Assembly: GCF_042477335.2 (NCBI RefSeq)
Contig: NC_091246.1
Coordinates: 254,557,501 to 254,621,500, forward strand
Source: Ovis canadensis
Lineage: Eukaryota > Chordata > Mammalia > Artiodactyla > Bovidae
Reading direction: 5' to 3'
DNA length: 64,000 nucleotides
Shown here one piece after another: positions 10,712 through 23,240 of this stretch. Position 1 is the stretch's first letter. Every line of letters begins with the position of its first letter. The position numbers and the translations under genes were made by a program. The notes under the pieces are model-generated. The model did not search any database and had not been told where the DNA came from. It saw only the letters and a list, made by a program, of their open reading frames with translations.

Positions 10712-12167
10712 ATCAGTTCAGTTCAGTTGCTCAGTTGCTCACCCCATGGACAGCAGTACCCCAGGCCTCCCTGTCCATCACCAACTTCTGGAGCTTGCTC
10801 AAACTCATGTCCATCGAGTCGGTGATGCCATCCAACCATCTCATCCTCTGTCGTCCCCTTCTCCTCCTGCCTTCAATCTTTCCCAGCATCCGGGTCTTTT
10901 CTAGTGAGTCAATTCTTCACATCAGGTGGACAAAGTATTGGAGTCTCAGCTTCAGCATTAGTCCTTCCAGTGAATATTCAGGACTGATTCTTTTAGGATT
11001 GACTGGTTTGATCTCCTTGCAGTCCAAGGGGCTCTCAAGAGTCTTCTCCAACACCACAGTTCAAAAGCATCAATTCTTCAGTGCTCAGCTTTCTTTATAG
11101 TCCAACTCTTACATCTATACATGACTACTGGAAAAACCATAGCTTTGACTAGATGGACCTTTGTTGGCAAAGTAATGTCTCTGGTTTTTAATATGCTGTC
11201 TAGGTTGGTCATAGCTTTTCTTCCAAGGAGCAAGTGTCTTTTAATTTCATGGCTACAGTCACCATCTGCAGTGATTTTGGAGCCCGAGAGAATAAAGTCT
11301 CACTATTTCCATGTTTCCCCACCTATTTGCCATGAAGTGATGGGACCGGATGCCATGATCTTAGTTTTTTGAATGTTGAGTTTTAAGTCAGCTTTTTCAC
11401 TCTCCTCTTTCACTTTCATCAACAGGCTTTTTAGCTCCTCTTCACTTTCTGCCATAAGGGTGGTGTCACCTGCATATCTGAGGTTATTGATATTTCTCCC
11501 GGCAATCTTTATTTCAGCTTGTGTTTCTTCCAGTCCAGCGTTTCTCATGATGTACTCTGCATAGAAGTTAAATAAGCAGAGTGACAACATACAGCCTTGA
11601 CGTACTCCTTTCCCAATTTGGAACCAGTCTGTTGCTCCATGTCCAGTTCTAACTGTTGCTTCCTGACCTGCATACAGATTTCTCAAGAGCCAGGTCAGGT
11701 GGTCTGGTATTCCCATCTCTTTCAGAATTTTCCGCAGCCTGTTGTGATCCACGGTCAAAGGCTTTGGCATAGTCAATAAAGCAGAAATAGATGTTTTTTC
11801 TAGAACTCTCTTGCTTTTTCCATGATCCAGTGGATGTTGGCAATTTGATCTCTGGTTCCTCTGCCTTTTCTAAAACCAGCTTGAACATCTGGAAATTCAC
11901 AGTTCAGGTATTGCTGAAGCCTGGCTTGGAGAATTTTGAGCATTACTTTACTAGCGTGTGAGATGAGTGCAACTGTGCGGTAGTTTGAGCATTCTTTGGC
12001 ATTGCCTTTCTTTGGGATTGGAATGAAAACTGACCTTTTCCAGTCCTGTGGCCACAGCTGAGTTTTCCAAATTTGCTGTCATATTGAATGCGGCACTTTC
12101 ACAGCATCATCTTCCAGGATTTGAAAGAGCTCCACTGGAACTCCGTCACCTCCACTAGCTTGCTCTT
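10712..12167 (-). mobile_element. BovB LINE, 5'-truncated, about 1.45 kb
   Basis: Same orientation and order as the 4.0 kb copy. It shows BovB landmarks [32 protein letters not shown] and [14 protein letters not shown], where the YADD box reads YAGD. The frame is broken in several places, including near 11303 and 11776. It stops abruptly at about 12167, where L1 sequence begins, so it sits next to or inside an L1. Confidence 0.92.
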
Positions 12168-12449
12168 GGGTAGAGTGTTCTGTGGACGCCAGTTCAGTTC
12201 TGTTGTGGAGTTCCTCGTCCTCCTGAATTTCTTTTCGTCTAGTTGTTCTGTCAAGCGTGGAGAGAGGAGTGTTGAAGTCTCCGGTTATTGCTGTGAATTT
12301 GTCTATCTTTCCCTTCTGTTCTATCAGCTCTCCACACCTCTTGCAGTGCTTGTTTGGAGCATACACATGTAAGCTCACTGTTTTCTGGTGGACTGACTCT
12401 TTTGCGTCCCTCTCTGCTCCTTGTAAGCTTTCTGCTCTTGAGTCTGCTT
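12168..12449 (-). mobile_element. L1 fragment, endonuclease region (left part)
   Basis: Minus-strand translation includes LHVYAPNKHC and FTAITGDFNTPLSTLDRTTR, the L1 ORF2 endonuclease signature (GDFNTPLS). It is split by a SINE at about 12450-12667 and continues to about 12985. Confidence 0.8.
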
Positions 12450-12667
12450 GGTGCAGCCGTGCTCAGTTGCTCAGTCATGTCTGACTCTTTGCGACCCATG
12501 GGCTGCATCCTGCCAGGCTCCTTTGTCCACAGGATTTTAGAGGCAAGAATACTGGAGTGGATTGCCATTTCCTTCTCCAGGAGACCTTCCCAACCCAGAG
12601 ACTGAACCCAAGTCTCCTTCATTGGACAGACAGATTCTTCTCCACTGACCCACCGGGGAAGCCCCAA
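12450..12667 (-). mobile_element. Bov-tA SINE inserted in L1
   Basis: The plus strand reads TGCTCAGTTGCTCAGTCATG to GACCCACCGGGGAAGCCCC, a full-length Bov-tA in reverse. L1-like sequence flanks both sides, so this is a nested insertion. Confidence 0.85.
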
Positions 12668-12985
12668 GTCTATATCATCTGATATTCGTAAAGCTGTTTC
12701 CGGCTTTCTTTTGGTTAGGATTTGCATGGTAATCTTCTCCATTCTTTTGTTTTTCAGCCTACTTATTTTATATGTTTGAAGTAAGTTTCTTGTAGACAGT
12801 ATATGGTTTTAAAGTTTATTCTCCTAATCTCTTTTAATTGGTACCTTTAGAACATTAATATTTAATGTTATTATTGACATATCAGGGCTGAAATTTGTCA
12901 TTTTATTATTTATTTGCTTCTGTTTTGTCTTCCCTGCCTTCATGAAGGTTACTTCAACATTTTTGAGGATTTCATTATTTTGATT
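12668..12985 (-). mobile_element. L1 fragment (right part)
   Basis: TATATCATCTGATATTCGTA followed by GTTTCTTGTAGACAGTATAT and an AT-rich tract matches the region upstream of the L1 endonuclease in antisense. It appears to be the continuation of the 12168-12449 fragment. Confidence 0.6.
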
Positions 12986-15789
12986 TATCTATGGCACTTC
13001 TGAGTTCATCTCTTGTCATAGGAGATGATGGTGGGGATTCTGGTCTCAGCCGATGCCATCCTGGTCGGGAGGCACAAGCGTGCCTTGTTATCACTCTCCA
13101 CCCCCGGCCCTGAGTGTGAGCAGATGGTCACTACAGTCCTTCCTCCTCCACTGGCCTCCTGTAAAATAAAGCAGTTTTATTATCTCAAGAAAATAGCAAC
13201 TAGATGTGTTTTGGGGGCAGGAACCCGAAACATAAAGTGATTCTCCCCTGGCCATAGAGGAACCGCCGAGCCTGTGGTTTTTAGTTACTATGACAACAGA
13301 GAACTCCAAATCCATGTCATTTGGAGGGGTAACGATTTACCTGAATTCAAGCTACACCTTCAAGGCAATTCTTTCATTTGCTTTGAGTCTGGAATCCTCT
13401 GCGGGACTGAGGCTAACTTTTTTCAACTAATTGCTTTGCTGCCTGGCTGAATTCCAAATGCTGTCTATCTCTTCCTGGTTTTCAGCTATTTACATTTCAT
13501 ACAGTTGGGTCGTGCAGACCTCTGGCGTTTGTCTGGACTGCCAGGGATCTGAACAGGGGTGTGGACCCAGGCAGGCTGAGCCCAAGCTGTCTTCCCTCCA
13601 CCACTGCCTACACTGGATGGTGGAGAGTAAGGGCTCAGATCCACTTCCCTCTGTGGGGAGGAGGCTTCCCCGCTTTGGCAGGGATTCATTCAAAGGGCCA
13701 GTTCTTTTCATCTTTGGGGAAAGCAACCAGCTCATTATTTGAGAGTTTAAAGCAGGCATTTCCTCCCACCCCCGTGGTTGAGGTTCTGTCTGTAGCTGCT
13801 GGAGGAAACTCGGAATGCCTCCAGGTTGGAGCTTTGTATCCTGCGGATGGATACTCCCCAGAGAAGACTTCATATTTCACATGGTAGGGTTACTGAGTTC
13901 CACAGTCTCCTTTTAAAAACACTTACGGGACATCGGGACATCTCCCCCTTCTTACTACAAGTGGCTGATAATAACGAGTCCGTGGGGGAAAGGCTAGTTG
14001 GAGGAAACACAGATAAAAATACTCCCTGAGTCCATCAGTCACCTTTGCCGTTCCTTCGCTGTCGTGCCCAACTCTTTGCAGCCCCATTTCTGGCATATGA
14101 TTTTATTTCCTTCTATGTTTTATACACAGAATTTTAAATTTCATATCTTATGGATTCTTTTCCGTTCTTATACAATATTTTTTAGATGTCCAGTCCTTAT
14201 CCCAAAGGTGATATTATTTTTTTAAGTAGAAAGAGAAATTCCCCCTCTTTCATGCCTCCTTGTTCCACTCTCCACTGGTAACCTCTGTTATCAGTTAGGC
14301 GTGGATTCTTCTAGAGCAGTATAAATGGTTGGATTAAGGCCAAAACTACTGTTGCACAGCTTTTTTCACTTTACAGGACACCGACAACTTTCTATCTTGT
14401 ACATTTAAATCTGTTTTTTCTCTCTTTTTACGTACATTTAAAATTTTAAAAATGTGTTCAAAGTAAGTCATGCCCAATTAAAACCATTTCCATAGGTAAT
14501 GATTACTACAACCACCCCGACTAATCCATTTAGTCGTTTCACAGGTCACTTCCTTTTGTAGCCAGAGTTTTTTCACTTAACGCAAAGCTATTCATCCTGA
14601 TGTTGTAAAGACCTTGCAGTTTCCATGTGGTGGTGGCTTCATATAACCCATCAAACGAAAGGACCGCAGTTTTCCTGCCCATTCCCAAATGCCTTTACAT
14701 TCTGAGCAAGCATGATTCTCATTTTTTGCTATTACGAAATCAAAAAAATAGACATTTATCTCTGAATAGGATCGTACCTTGTTTTTTGGGGAAGATAGCA
14801 TTCCTACTATTTAAAACTGTTTTCCGAAGGGTGATATGAAACCACGCTTCTGTAAGCAGCTCGCAGGAAGGCTCGCTTCTTCCCGGCCTTCCCAGCGACG
14901 TGCGCTTTGCTTCCGCTTCTGCCCTCTTGACGGCTGCGTCTCGCGTCTAGCCCCTAGTGAGGCTGAGAAATGCTCGAGAGCTTGCTGCCTGGCTTGCCTG
15001 CCACTCACGCTCTGGTTTTAGAGCACTTTTGATCAGGCGGGAGCTTAGGGAGCGAAAGGGCCAGAGCCAGGAGCCGGGCCCTGTGGGCAAGCTGTCGCCT
15101 CCCGAATCCAGAGCTTCGCTCTTTCTGGGTAGACCATGATTGTCTTTCTGCGGCAGCTTGACCGTTGAAACTGGAGCTGTGTTAAAATAGCACTGCCGTG
15201 CGAGCTTGAACCTAGAGCCGGTTTAGAATAACACCGACGCCTCACGTTCCTCTCAGCCAGGCTTGTGGGGCCAGCTTGCCTGGGATTTGTTTGTTCAGTG
15301 GTTTGGCTCCCTGCCGGAAAGCCGGCAGGCGGGGCTGGGCACGGTCGTGGGGGTCTGGGCGCAGCCTGCCTGCCTGGGGACCGGCTTCTCCCGCGCTCCC
15401 TCCTGGTTGCTCCAGACCTCGCTGTGCGACCGCTCACCAGGGAGGGCTGCCGCCCAAGGCCTCTGCGAGTGCGCATGAGCCGGCCTCTGGGTCCTGTGAC
15501 GTCCCGGGCTCAGAAGCCTTCAAGGGGGAGGATGGGCCCCGGCTGCCGCTTGTGTTTGCACCTGGGGCTCTTGTCCCGTCTCTCACCCAGCGGGGCCTCC
15601 GGTGGCTGCTTCATGCTCCCTGAGCACGCCTCTTTCACTCAGCCATCAGACGTTTGCTGTGTGCCAGGACCTCTTCCCTTGTTGAAGAGGGAAGCCTTCG
15701 ATTTCCCTGGGATGTCCTGCTCTCACCTGTGATATCCCAACAATGTTTTCTTGACTGCCTTTGTGCAGAGAGTTTTCCAGTACTGTGCG

Positions 15790-16015
15790 CCCAGCTAACA
15801 GCGTTCACTAGCGAGTCCTGGGCCCCGGGCGGGCTCCAGGTGAACCCTTGGCACACACCACCTCAAGTGACCCTCATGTCAACCCCAGGAGGAAGGGGTG
15901 GCCACCCTCGTTCTGTAGGCAAATAAACTGAGGCTCAACGAGGTGAAAGGGCTCAAACAAGATCATATGCTGGTGGTAACGGAAATCAGGATCGGAACCC
16001 ATATCGAGCTGATGG
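15790..16015 (-). repeat. MIR SINE
   Basis: CTCATGTCAACCCCAGGAGG, then AATAAACTGAGGCTCAACG and GGTGAAAGGGCTCAAACAAG is an antisense MIR. Confidence 0.65.
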
Positions 16016-16254
16016 CAAAGCCTTCACCACAAGGCTCTACTGGCCAACTAGGAGGGAAAATAAAAGACCCCAGGCCCGCGGGTCTACTGACTGAGATTCA
16101 TTCAAAGACATCAGCTGAGCGCACTTCTGCACCTGGTATTGTGCCGGGTATTAGGGACACAGGGACCAAAGGGTTCTTGCCTTCAAGGAGCAGCAAACAG
16201 AAGTCACAGACACAGAACCAACAGGAGACCCCTCTCTCTCAGAATATGTATATA

Positions 16255-16450
16255 CGGCTCCCCAGCGGCTCAGCGGCCAAGAACCCGCCTGTGATGCAGG
16301 AGACGGGGGTTTGAACCCTGGGTGGGGAAGATCCCCTGGAGGAAGGCATGGAAACCCACTCCAGTACTCTTGCCTTGAGAATCCCCTGACAGAGGAGCCT
16401 GGTGGGCTACAGTCCATGGGGTCTCAAAGAGTCAGACCCGACTGAAGCTC
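16255..16450 (+). mobile_element. Bov-tA SINE
   Basis: CCAGCGGCTCAGCGGCCAAG head, GGTTTGAACCCTGGGTGGG B-box region, then GAGGAGCCTGGTGGGCTAC and a truncated GACCCGACTGAAG end. Confidence 0.85.
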
Positions 16451-16652
16451 CCAAGCAGGCATATACACACTGGGTGCACAGGGGAGGAATTTTAAGGAGT
16501 CAGCTCACATGACTGGAAGCTAGTGAGTCCCGAATCTGCAGGGTAAGCAGGAAAGAGCCCCAAGGAAGAGCAGATGTCGTGGCTTGGATTTGAAGGCAGT
16601 CCACTAGGAGAATTCCCTCTTCATTGGAGGATGTTAGCCTCTAGTCTGTTAA

Positions 16653-16800
16653 GGAGAGAAGGAAATGGCAAGAACCCACTCCCGTATTCTTGCCTGGAGA
16701 ATCCCATGGACAGAGGAGTCTGGCGGGCTGCTGTCCTTAGGGCCATACAAGAGTTGGGCGTGACGGAAGCGACTGAGTGGCAGCGGCAGCAGCAGTCTGT
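16653..16800 (+). mobile_element. Bov-A monomer SINE with CAG tail
   Basis: GGAAATGGCAAGAACCCACT to GTTGGGCGTGACGGAAGC is one Bov-A unit, ending in a short GGCAGCAGCAG tail. Confidence 0.8.
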
Positions 16801-17336
16801 TGAGGCCTCAGCCGATCCGGTGAGGCCCACCCACACTACAGAGGCTGGTGTGCAATGTTAATCTCAGCTAAAGACACCTGCGCAGCGACATCCGGGCTGA
16901 TGCGTGACCAGACGTCTGGGTGCCGTGGCTTAGCTAAGTTGACACACAAAATTAACCGCCATAGACCATGTAATTTAAGACAGGTGTTCCATTTTATCCC
17001 CCTTATCTTAAAAAAATACTCTGTTGAGCAGCAGTTGGCAAATGTAATTGTGGACATTTAAAGTGTTCAGCATGATGACTGATATGTGTGCACACGATAG
17101 AGTGATTACCAGGATCAGGATAATTAGCACAGTCGCCACTTCACACAGCCAGCGTTTGACAGTCTGTGTGTGCGGGTGTGTGGGAGAATCCTTACAGCCC
17201 ACTCTCCCAAGCCTGAAGTGTGCAACACTGCATTATTAACCAGGCGCCATGCTGTACGTCAGATCCTCGGAAATTGTTCTTACAACTGAAAATTTGTACT
17301 CAGATCACTCTATTTTGATTTAATAGAGTTAATCAT

Positions 17337-17612
17337 GGAGAAGGCAATGGCACCCCACTCCAGTACTCTTGCCTGGAAAATCCCATGGACGGAGGAGCCT
17401 GGTGGGCTGCAGTCCATGGGGCTGCTAAGAGTCGGACACGGCTGAGTGACTTCACTTTCACTTTTCACTTTCATGCACTGGAGAAGGAAATGGCAGCCCA
17501 CTCCAGTGCTCTTGCCTGCAGAATCCCAGGGACGGGGGAGCCTGGTGGGCTGCTGTCTCTGGGGCCGCACAGAGTCGGACACGGCTGACGCGGCTCAGCA
17601 GCAGCAGCAGCG
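17337..17612 (+). mobile_element. Bov-A2 dimeric SINE with CAG microsatellite
   Basis: Two Bov-A units (from 17337 and from about 17483) are joined by the TTTCACTTTTCACTTTCATG linker. The element ends in CAGCAGCAGCAGCAG. This is the typical Bov-A2 structure. Confidence 0.9.
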
Positions 17613-17789
17613 TGAATCACTCTGTTTTGACTTGAGCTTGAATCACTCTATGGTTTTCTCCGCATCCAGTCTCTGGCCATCAGCTTTCTCGTCTCCATTT
17701 CTGTGAACCAGAATTTGTGTCTATGTTTTAGATTCCACATATGTGTGGTGCCATACAGCATTCAGGACAGGCGCGCTCTCTCTCTGTTA

Positions 17790-18170
17790 CTTCTTTAAGC
17801 TTTTTATTTGAAATAGAAGGTTCACAGGAAGTTGCAAAGGTATTAGAGGGAAGCCCCATTTACTCTTAAACAAGTTTGCCCCACATCTTGTAAAAATAAA
17901 ACACCCAAACCAGGACATTGACAGGGGTCCAATCTGTGTGTATTTGGTGTCAGTTTATGACACAGTAGGTTACTCTAGCTATCACCTAGACTGTCCCTTC
18001 ACTGCAGAGACACCCCTTGGCGCTATCTCTCCAGCCACACCCACCCGCCTCCCCCGCCCCTCCACCCGCCCACACCCCTGGCAACAGCTGTGTGTTCCAC
18101 ATCATCACAATTTTGTCATTTTGAGAATACGGCAGGTGGTCACTTTTATTGTCCACTGGCGTTTAGCTGA
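17790..18170 (-). mobile_element. Old L1 (L1M-type) 3' UTR fragment
   Basis: TTTTTATTTGAAATAGAAGG, CACAGGAAGTTGCAAAGGTA and later AAACCAGGACATTGACAGG resemble L1M 3' UTR in antisense. It is diverged. Confidence 0.5.
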
Positions 18171-19285
18171 TTAAAGGACAAGGTATACCTGATTAAGGAC
18201 AGGTGTTCTTAATGCTTATGGGGTCACTTTCTCTTTTGAGCATTTAGAGGAACCGGCAGAGGGGCCCCTAGCTTCCCTTCATTTTTGCATGGGGAAGCTG
18301 AGGCTGGGGGCAGAGCCGTAGCTGGCCTGGGGTCACGGCTGAGCTGGTGCAGAGCCAAGGCAGGCGTGCTTTCTCGGCTGCCTGTGAGCAGTCTCCGTCT
18401 TCTCCGTCTCCCGGCAGGGGCCCGGGGCAGTGCTCTTGGCTTTGGTTTCCCCAGAAGGAGACGCTGAGACAGGAGTTTGAGTGCAAGTCTTTATTTGGGA
18501 GGCGCTGCGCCCACTGGAGGGCAGGGGGAAAACGAGGCAGGGAGGGGAGCCAGGGAAGGCGTGTCAGCGAGCCTGTCTCCACGGTTGCCGCCTGTGGCTG
18601 CGTTCACTCGGTTAAGGGCCGCTCCTGGGGGGCGAGTCCCCTGCACCCCAGGTCCAGTACTCAGAGGAGGAGCTGGCACTCGGGGGCTGGAGCTCTGTGA
18701 GTTGATCAGCAGGGGATGGAGGGCGCAGGCAGTGTCTGTCAGAGGAGGGAGAGGTGTCTGCCCCCTTCAAGGAGCAGAGGACACAGGGGACACCCTCCAC
18801 CCTGCAGTGTGACGGCTCACTCTGCTGGGGACTCTCCCTCCAGCGACCCTTCCTTCCTCTCCCCGTCCCTCCCACCCAGAGAGAGTCAAGGCTTTCTGAC
18901 CACTGCCCCCACCCACACGCGCTCAGGAACTCTTCTGGAGAGAGGCGCCCGTTATTACAGGCTGTTCGCCCACGTGTGAGCTCTTCCCTGAGCCTCAGAG
19001 CAGCTGGACTCCTGGCCGCCCACCCTCAGCTGCCCTTCCCGAGGCTGGCAAGTCCTCTGCCATCTGCTGCCGGAGGTGGGGATCTGCACTGGTTCCGTGT
19101 GGGCCCTGTGCGTGAACCTGAGCCACGCGTGCGCGCTTTCTGCAGTTGCTGCTATCTGCGTGCACCTCTGCAAATGGCAAAATGTGTCATGCATTCAGAG
19201 GAGGGCGTCACACGCGGCCGTTTCAAGGAGTAACACCAGGGTGAACGTCATGCCAACCCCGCCCAGGCTGAGGAATAAAAGGCCT

Positions 19286-19891
19286 TTCAGTTCAGTTCAG
19301 TTCAGTTCAGTCGCTCAGTCGTGTCTGACTCTTTGTGACCCCATGAATCGCAGCACGCCAGGCCTCCCTGTCCATCACCGACTCCCGGAGTTCACTCAGA
19401 CTCACGTCCATCGAGTCAGTGATGCCGTCCAGCCATCTCATCCTCTGTCGTCCCCTTCTCCTCCTGCCCCCAATCCCTCCCAGCATCAGAGTCTTTTCCA
19501 ATGAGTCAACTCTTCGCATGAGGTGGCCAAAGTACTGGAGCTTCAGCTTTAGCATCATTCCTTCCAAAGAAATCCCAGGGCTGATCTCCTTCAGAATGGA
19601 CTGGTTGGATCTCCTTGCAGTCCAAGGGACTCTCAAGAGTCTTCTCCAACACCACAGTTCAAAAGCATCAATTCTTCGGCACTCGGCCTTCTTCATAGTC
19701 CAACTCTCACATCCATACATGACCACAGGAAAAACCATAGCCTTGACTAGACGGACCTTAGTCGGCAAAGTAATGTCTCTGCTTTTTAATATGCTGTCTA
19801 GGTTGGTCATAACTTTCCTTCCAAGGAGTCAGCGTCTTTTAATTTCATGGCTGCAATTACCATTGCAGTGAGTTTGGAGCCCCCAAAAATA
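19286..19891 (-). mobile_element. BovB LINE 3' end, about 0.6 kb
   Basis: Begins (its 3' end) with five TTCAG units (19286-19310) and then the BovB tail. The frame 19307-19810 is open for 167 codons and encodes the RT C-terminus ([38 protein letters not shown]). It is 5'-truncated near 19891. Confidence 0.93.
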
Positions 19892-20157
19892 GCTTTAGCA
19901 CCCTTGAAACTGTATGAGGACACCTCCCTCCCCGCTTATAGCTTATAGACTGCTTTGGATTTCTACATAAGAAATCATCCTCTTCAAACCTTCAAACTTT
20001 TATTTCTTTCTCTTGCCTTACTATACTGCAAGAGCTTTCTGTTGAATGCTGAATAAAACTAATGATCGTCGACACTCTTCTCTTGTTCTGTACCTAGAAG
20101 GAATGGATCCAACATTTCATCATTAAGTATAGTTTTTGATGTGGGTTTCTTGTAGAT

Positions 20158-20325
20158 CGGTGGTTGTCAAGCTCTAGAGTTACCTGGAAGGCTTATTAAA
20201 ACCCAGACTTCTCCCTGACCCCAGCCCCCAGAGTTTCAGATTCAGTGAGCCTGGATGAGGCCTGAAGGTCTCCATCTCAGACAAGTTCGCTGGCCATGCG
20301 GATGCCCTCTGAGAACCACTCTGGT
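20158..20325. mobile_element. MER5A DNA transposon (hAT-Charlie)
   Basis: GTGGTTGTCAAGCTCTAGAG, CCAGAGTTTCAGATTCAGTG and the closing CTGAGAACCACTCTG match MER5A with its terminal inverted repeats. It is old and non-autonomous. Confidence 0.8.
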
Positions 20326-20650
20326 AGAAATTCTTTATCGGGTTAAGGAAGTTCCTTTCTATTCTCAAAGTTTTATTTTAAAATCGTAAATGGATGTTTT
20401 TTTCAGCTTTTTTCTAATTTATTGAGACAATCGTGTCTTTTCTTCTTTGCTCTGTTAATCTACCAAACTGATTTTCTGAGATGAAGCTTGCATTCTTGGG
20501 ACCCGTTTGATTTGCTCTGATGGTGTATAATCTGATCTTGCCCTCCTGTTTGCATGCAGCTGCTAGAGTTTTACTGGGAGTTTGTTTTCTTTCATGAGCC
20601 CCTGCCGTGTCTATAGGTCCCCTCTCTCGTGCTCTTCCTGTCAAGCACCG

Positions 20651-20938
20651 TGCTGCTGCTGCTGCTGCTGCTGAGTCACGTCAGTCGTGTCCGACTCTGT
20701 GCGACCCCAGAGACGGCAGCCCACCAGGCTCCCCCGTCCCTGGGATTCTCCTGGCAAGAAGGCTGGAGTGGGTTGCCCTTTCCTTCTCCAATGCATGAAA
20801 GTGAAAAGTGAAAGTGAAGTCACTCAGTTGTGTCTGACTCCTAGCGACCGCATGGACTGCGGCCTACCAGCCTCCTCTCTCCATGGATTCTCCAGGCAAG
20901 AGGACTGGAGTGGGGTGCCGTCGCCTTCTCCGAAGCAC
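20651..20938 (-). mobile_element. Bov-A2 dimeric SINE with CAG microsatellite
   Basis: The left side is a GCT run of about seven units (the CAG tail in reverse), then two Bov-A units joined by ATGAAAGTGAAAAGTGAAAG. It is nearly intact and young-looking. Confidence 0.9.
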
Positions 20939-21231
20939 AGTGCTTAGCTTGGGCTTAACCCTAAAAATACGGAAGTCATCATAGGCACTATTATGCCCTT
21001 ATCACTGAGCTTACCCTGCCATGCTGGCCTTGCCTGTTGGCCTCGCCTCTCTGCTAACCTATGAGCCTCCTAAAGGGAGGGCTCACGCCTGCTCACTCAC
21101 TGCTTTATCCTCAGAGCCTGCCACTGAGCTGGATAGAGAGTAGGGGTGGCTGTGCTTATTTAGAGCAGTGTGGAGTGGGTCACAGGGAGGCTCCAAAGGA
21201 GGGCACGTGTGTACACACGGCTGATTCACAG

Positions 21232-21437
21232 GCTGCCCTGGCGGCTCGGTGGTGAAGAACCCACGTGCTGGACAGGAGAGGAGGTTTGATCCCTGGGTCG
21301 GGAAGATCCCCTAGAGAAGGAAATGACAACCCCCTGCGGTATTCTTGCCTGGGAAACCCCATGGACCGGGGAGCCTGGTGGGCTACAGTCCACGGAGTTG
21401 TAAAGAGTCAGACTCAACTTGGCAACCAAACGACAGT
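21232..21437 (+). mobile_element. Bov-tA SINE
   Basis: CTGCCCTGGCGGCTCGGTGG head to AGAGTCAGACTCAACTTGGC end, with the Bov-A body between. Confidence 0.85.
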
Positions 21438-21609
21438 GAGCTGATTCCCGTTGTTGCACAGCAGAGACTTACACAGCGCTGTAATCATAGTCCAACAAAA
21501 ATGTGATAACGTGGGTTAAATAGAATAAAACGAGGGTTACATAGCCGTGTACTAAGAAACCAGCAACTATAGTAAGGCGTTCATCCTGTGGGGGGTGAGG
21601 GGGCACAGA

Positions 21610-21860
21610 AAGTAAGGAATAGGTTTTGGTTGGATGCTTACTGTCTGCCAGGAGCTGGCCCAGTCCTCAAACCATCCAAAAGGTCAGCGCTGTTCATAGT
21701 TTACAGATGAGGAGACAGAGGCCCGCCCCAGGCAGCCTCTCACCAGAGCTGTGAGGTGGCTGAGGACGCTGACACTGCCTCATCTTTGAAAAACGTGTGT
21801 GTGTGTCAGGAATCGTTTCACATGCCACCTGCCTTCTAGTAATGAGAAGCAGATGCCCAG
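21610..21860 (-). repeat. MIR SINE
   Basis: TGCTTACTGTCTGCCAGGAG and TTTACAGATGAGGAGACAGA are antisense MIR landmarks. Confidence 0.65.
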
Positions 21861-22107
21861 CTCTGGTCCCTTCTTGCACGGGCTGCTAGGAAGCTCAGAG
21901 TCTAATTACGAGCCTCACCAAAAGTGCCAGTGTGATCCTCATGTTCTTTCCCACAGCATTTATGTCTGAGATTTTCTCCTGCTTTGACGTCTTTATTTTT
22001 CTCTACTTTTTAGTCACCTTTTTGCTGAACGTTTCCTTATTCTAAGTAGGCTGGAGTCCCTTGAGAAATGTGTCAAGGGAATAGAAAATGAAAAATAGGC
22101 AATAAGT

Positions 22108-22470
22108 GGCCCTCCCTGGTGGCTCAGTGGTAAAGAATCCGCCTGTCAACGCGGGAGACGCGGGTTCCAACCCTGGCCTGGGAAGATCCCACATGTCATG
22201 GGGCAACTAAGCCTGTGAGCCGCAGCTACTGAGCCTGTGCTCCGGAGCCCGGAGAGGCAACGACTGAGGCCAGCCTGCGCGCCCGAGAGCCCGTGCTCTG
22301 CAACAAGAGGACGCGCCGTGACGAGGGCCCGTGCACTACCACTGGTGAGAGCCCTGCTCCCGGAGGGAAGGCCTGCACACGGCGACGACCCGGCACAGCC
22401 AGCACACAGAAAGGAGCTGCCTGCAGAACAGGCAGCGAGCACGCTGAGCCCGCAAGGACGCTCCTTCCTG
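22108..22470 (+). mobile_element. Bov-tA head fused to CHR-type SINE body
   Basis: CCTCCCTGGTGGCTCAGTGG head, then GGGGCAACTAAGCCTGTGAG, GAGCCTGTGCTCCGGAGCCC and GCAACAAGAGGACGCGCC, the CHR/ART2 style body. The right limit is uncertain. Confidence 0.65.
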
Positions 22471-22741
22471 AATGGCGCCCTGTCCACGCCCGCTCGGGTC
22501 TCTGCTCGCCCAGGCAGAGGGAACTGCCTGGGGCAGCTATCACTTCTGTGATGAAGATGTTTCAGATTGAGATAATTAACACTGAGATGCTGTTCCTCAG
22601 GATGCTGAGACTCATTGAGAGACCCAGGAAGTGTTCAAAAAAGAAACTACGGAGCTAACTTTGCTGTTGGCCTTAAACCCTTCAAAGACAGCTCACTCCA
22701 GGGAGTTACTGATTGCGCTTTCTTTGCATCTGCTGGTTCAC

Positions 22742-22742
<1 letters not shown>

Positions 22743-22775
<33 letters not shown>
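22743..22775. repeat. CA microsatellite
   Basis: About 16 uninterrupted AC units, a likely polymorphic dinucleotide repeat. Confidence 0.95.
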
Positions 22776-22776
<1 letters not shown>

Positions 22777-23240
22777 CTGATGAGTGCTGATAACACTCTT
22801 GGGGTTTTCCAAGCATGCGCTCCTCTCTAGGAATTCCAAGGGTGACTCCTGCCCCTGAGATCGTATCAGCAACCACCTCAGGTCCTTGCTACCCGCCTGA
22901 CAAAGTGCGGGGAAGCAAGAGATCCAGCTCTGCTGCCCAGAACTGAGGGGACGGACTTGGAGTAACAGAGTTCAGCCCCTCTTCCACTCTGAGCCTCGTG
23001 AAAACCTGCCCAATGCTGGATTCGGCTTCAGCTTGTAAGGGAGTAACTGCTGGCACATCGTGGTGGGCAAACGGGAGACGCCACCGCCTGCCCGCCAGGG
23101 AGCAGCCAGTGCTTATACCTATGGCTTTTCTCGTTTATTTTTTATGTAATTGAAGGATAATTGCTTTACACGGTTGCTTTGGTTTCTGCCATACCTGTTG
23201 TCTTAATGAAGGCTTTGCTGACCCAACTTCTTATGGTAGT

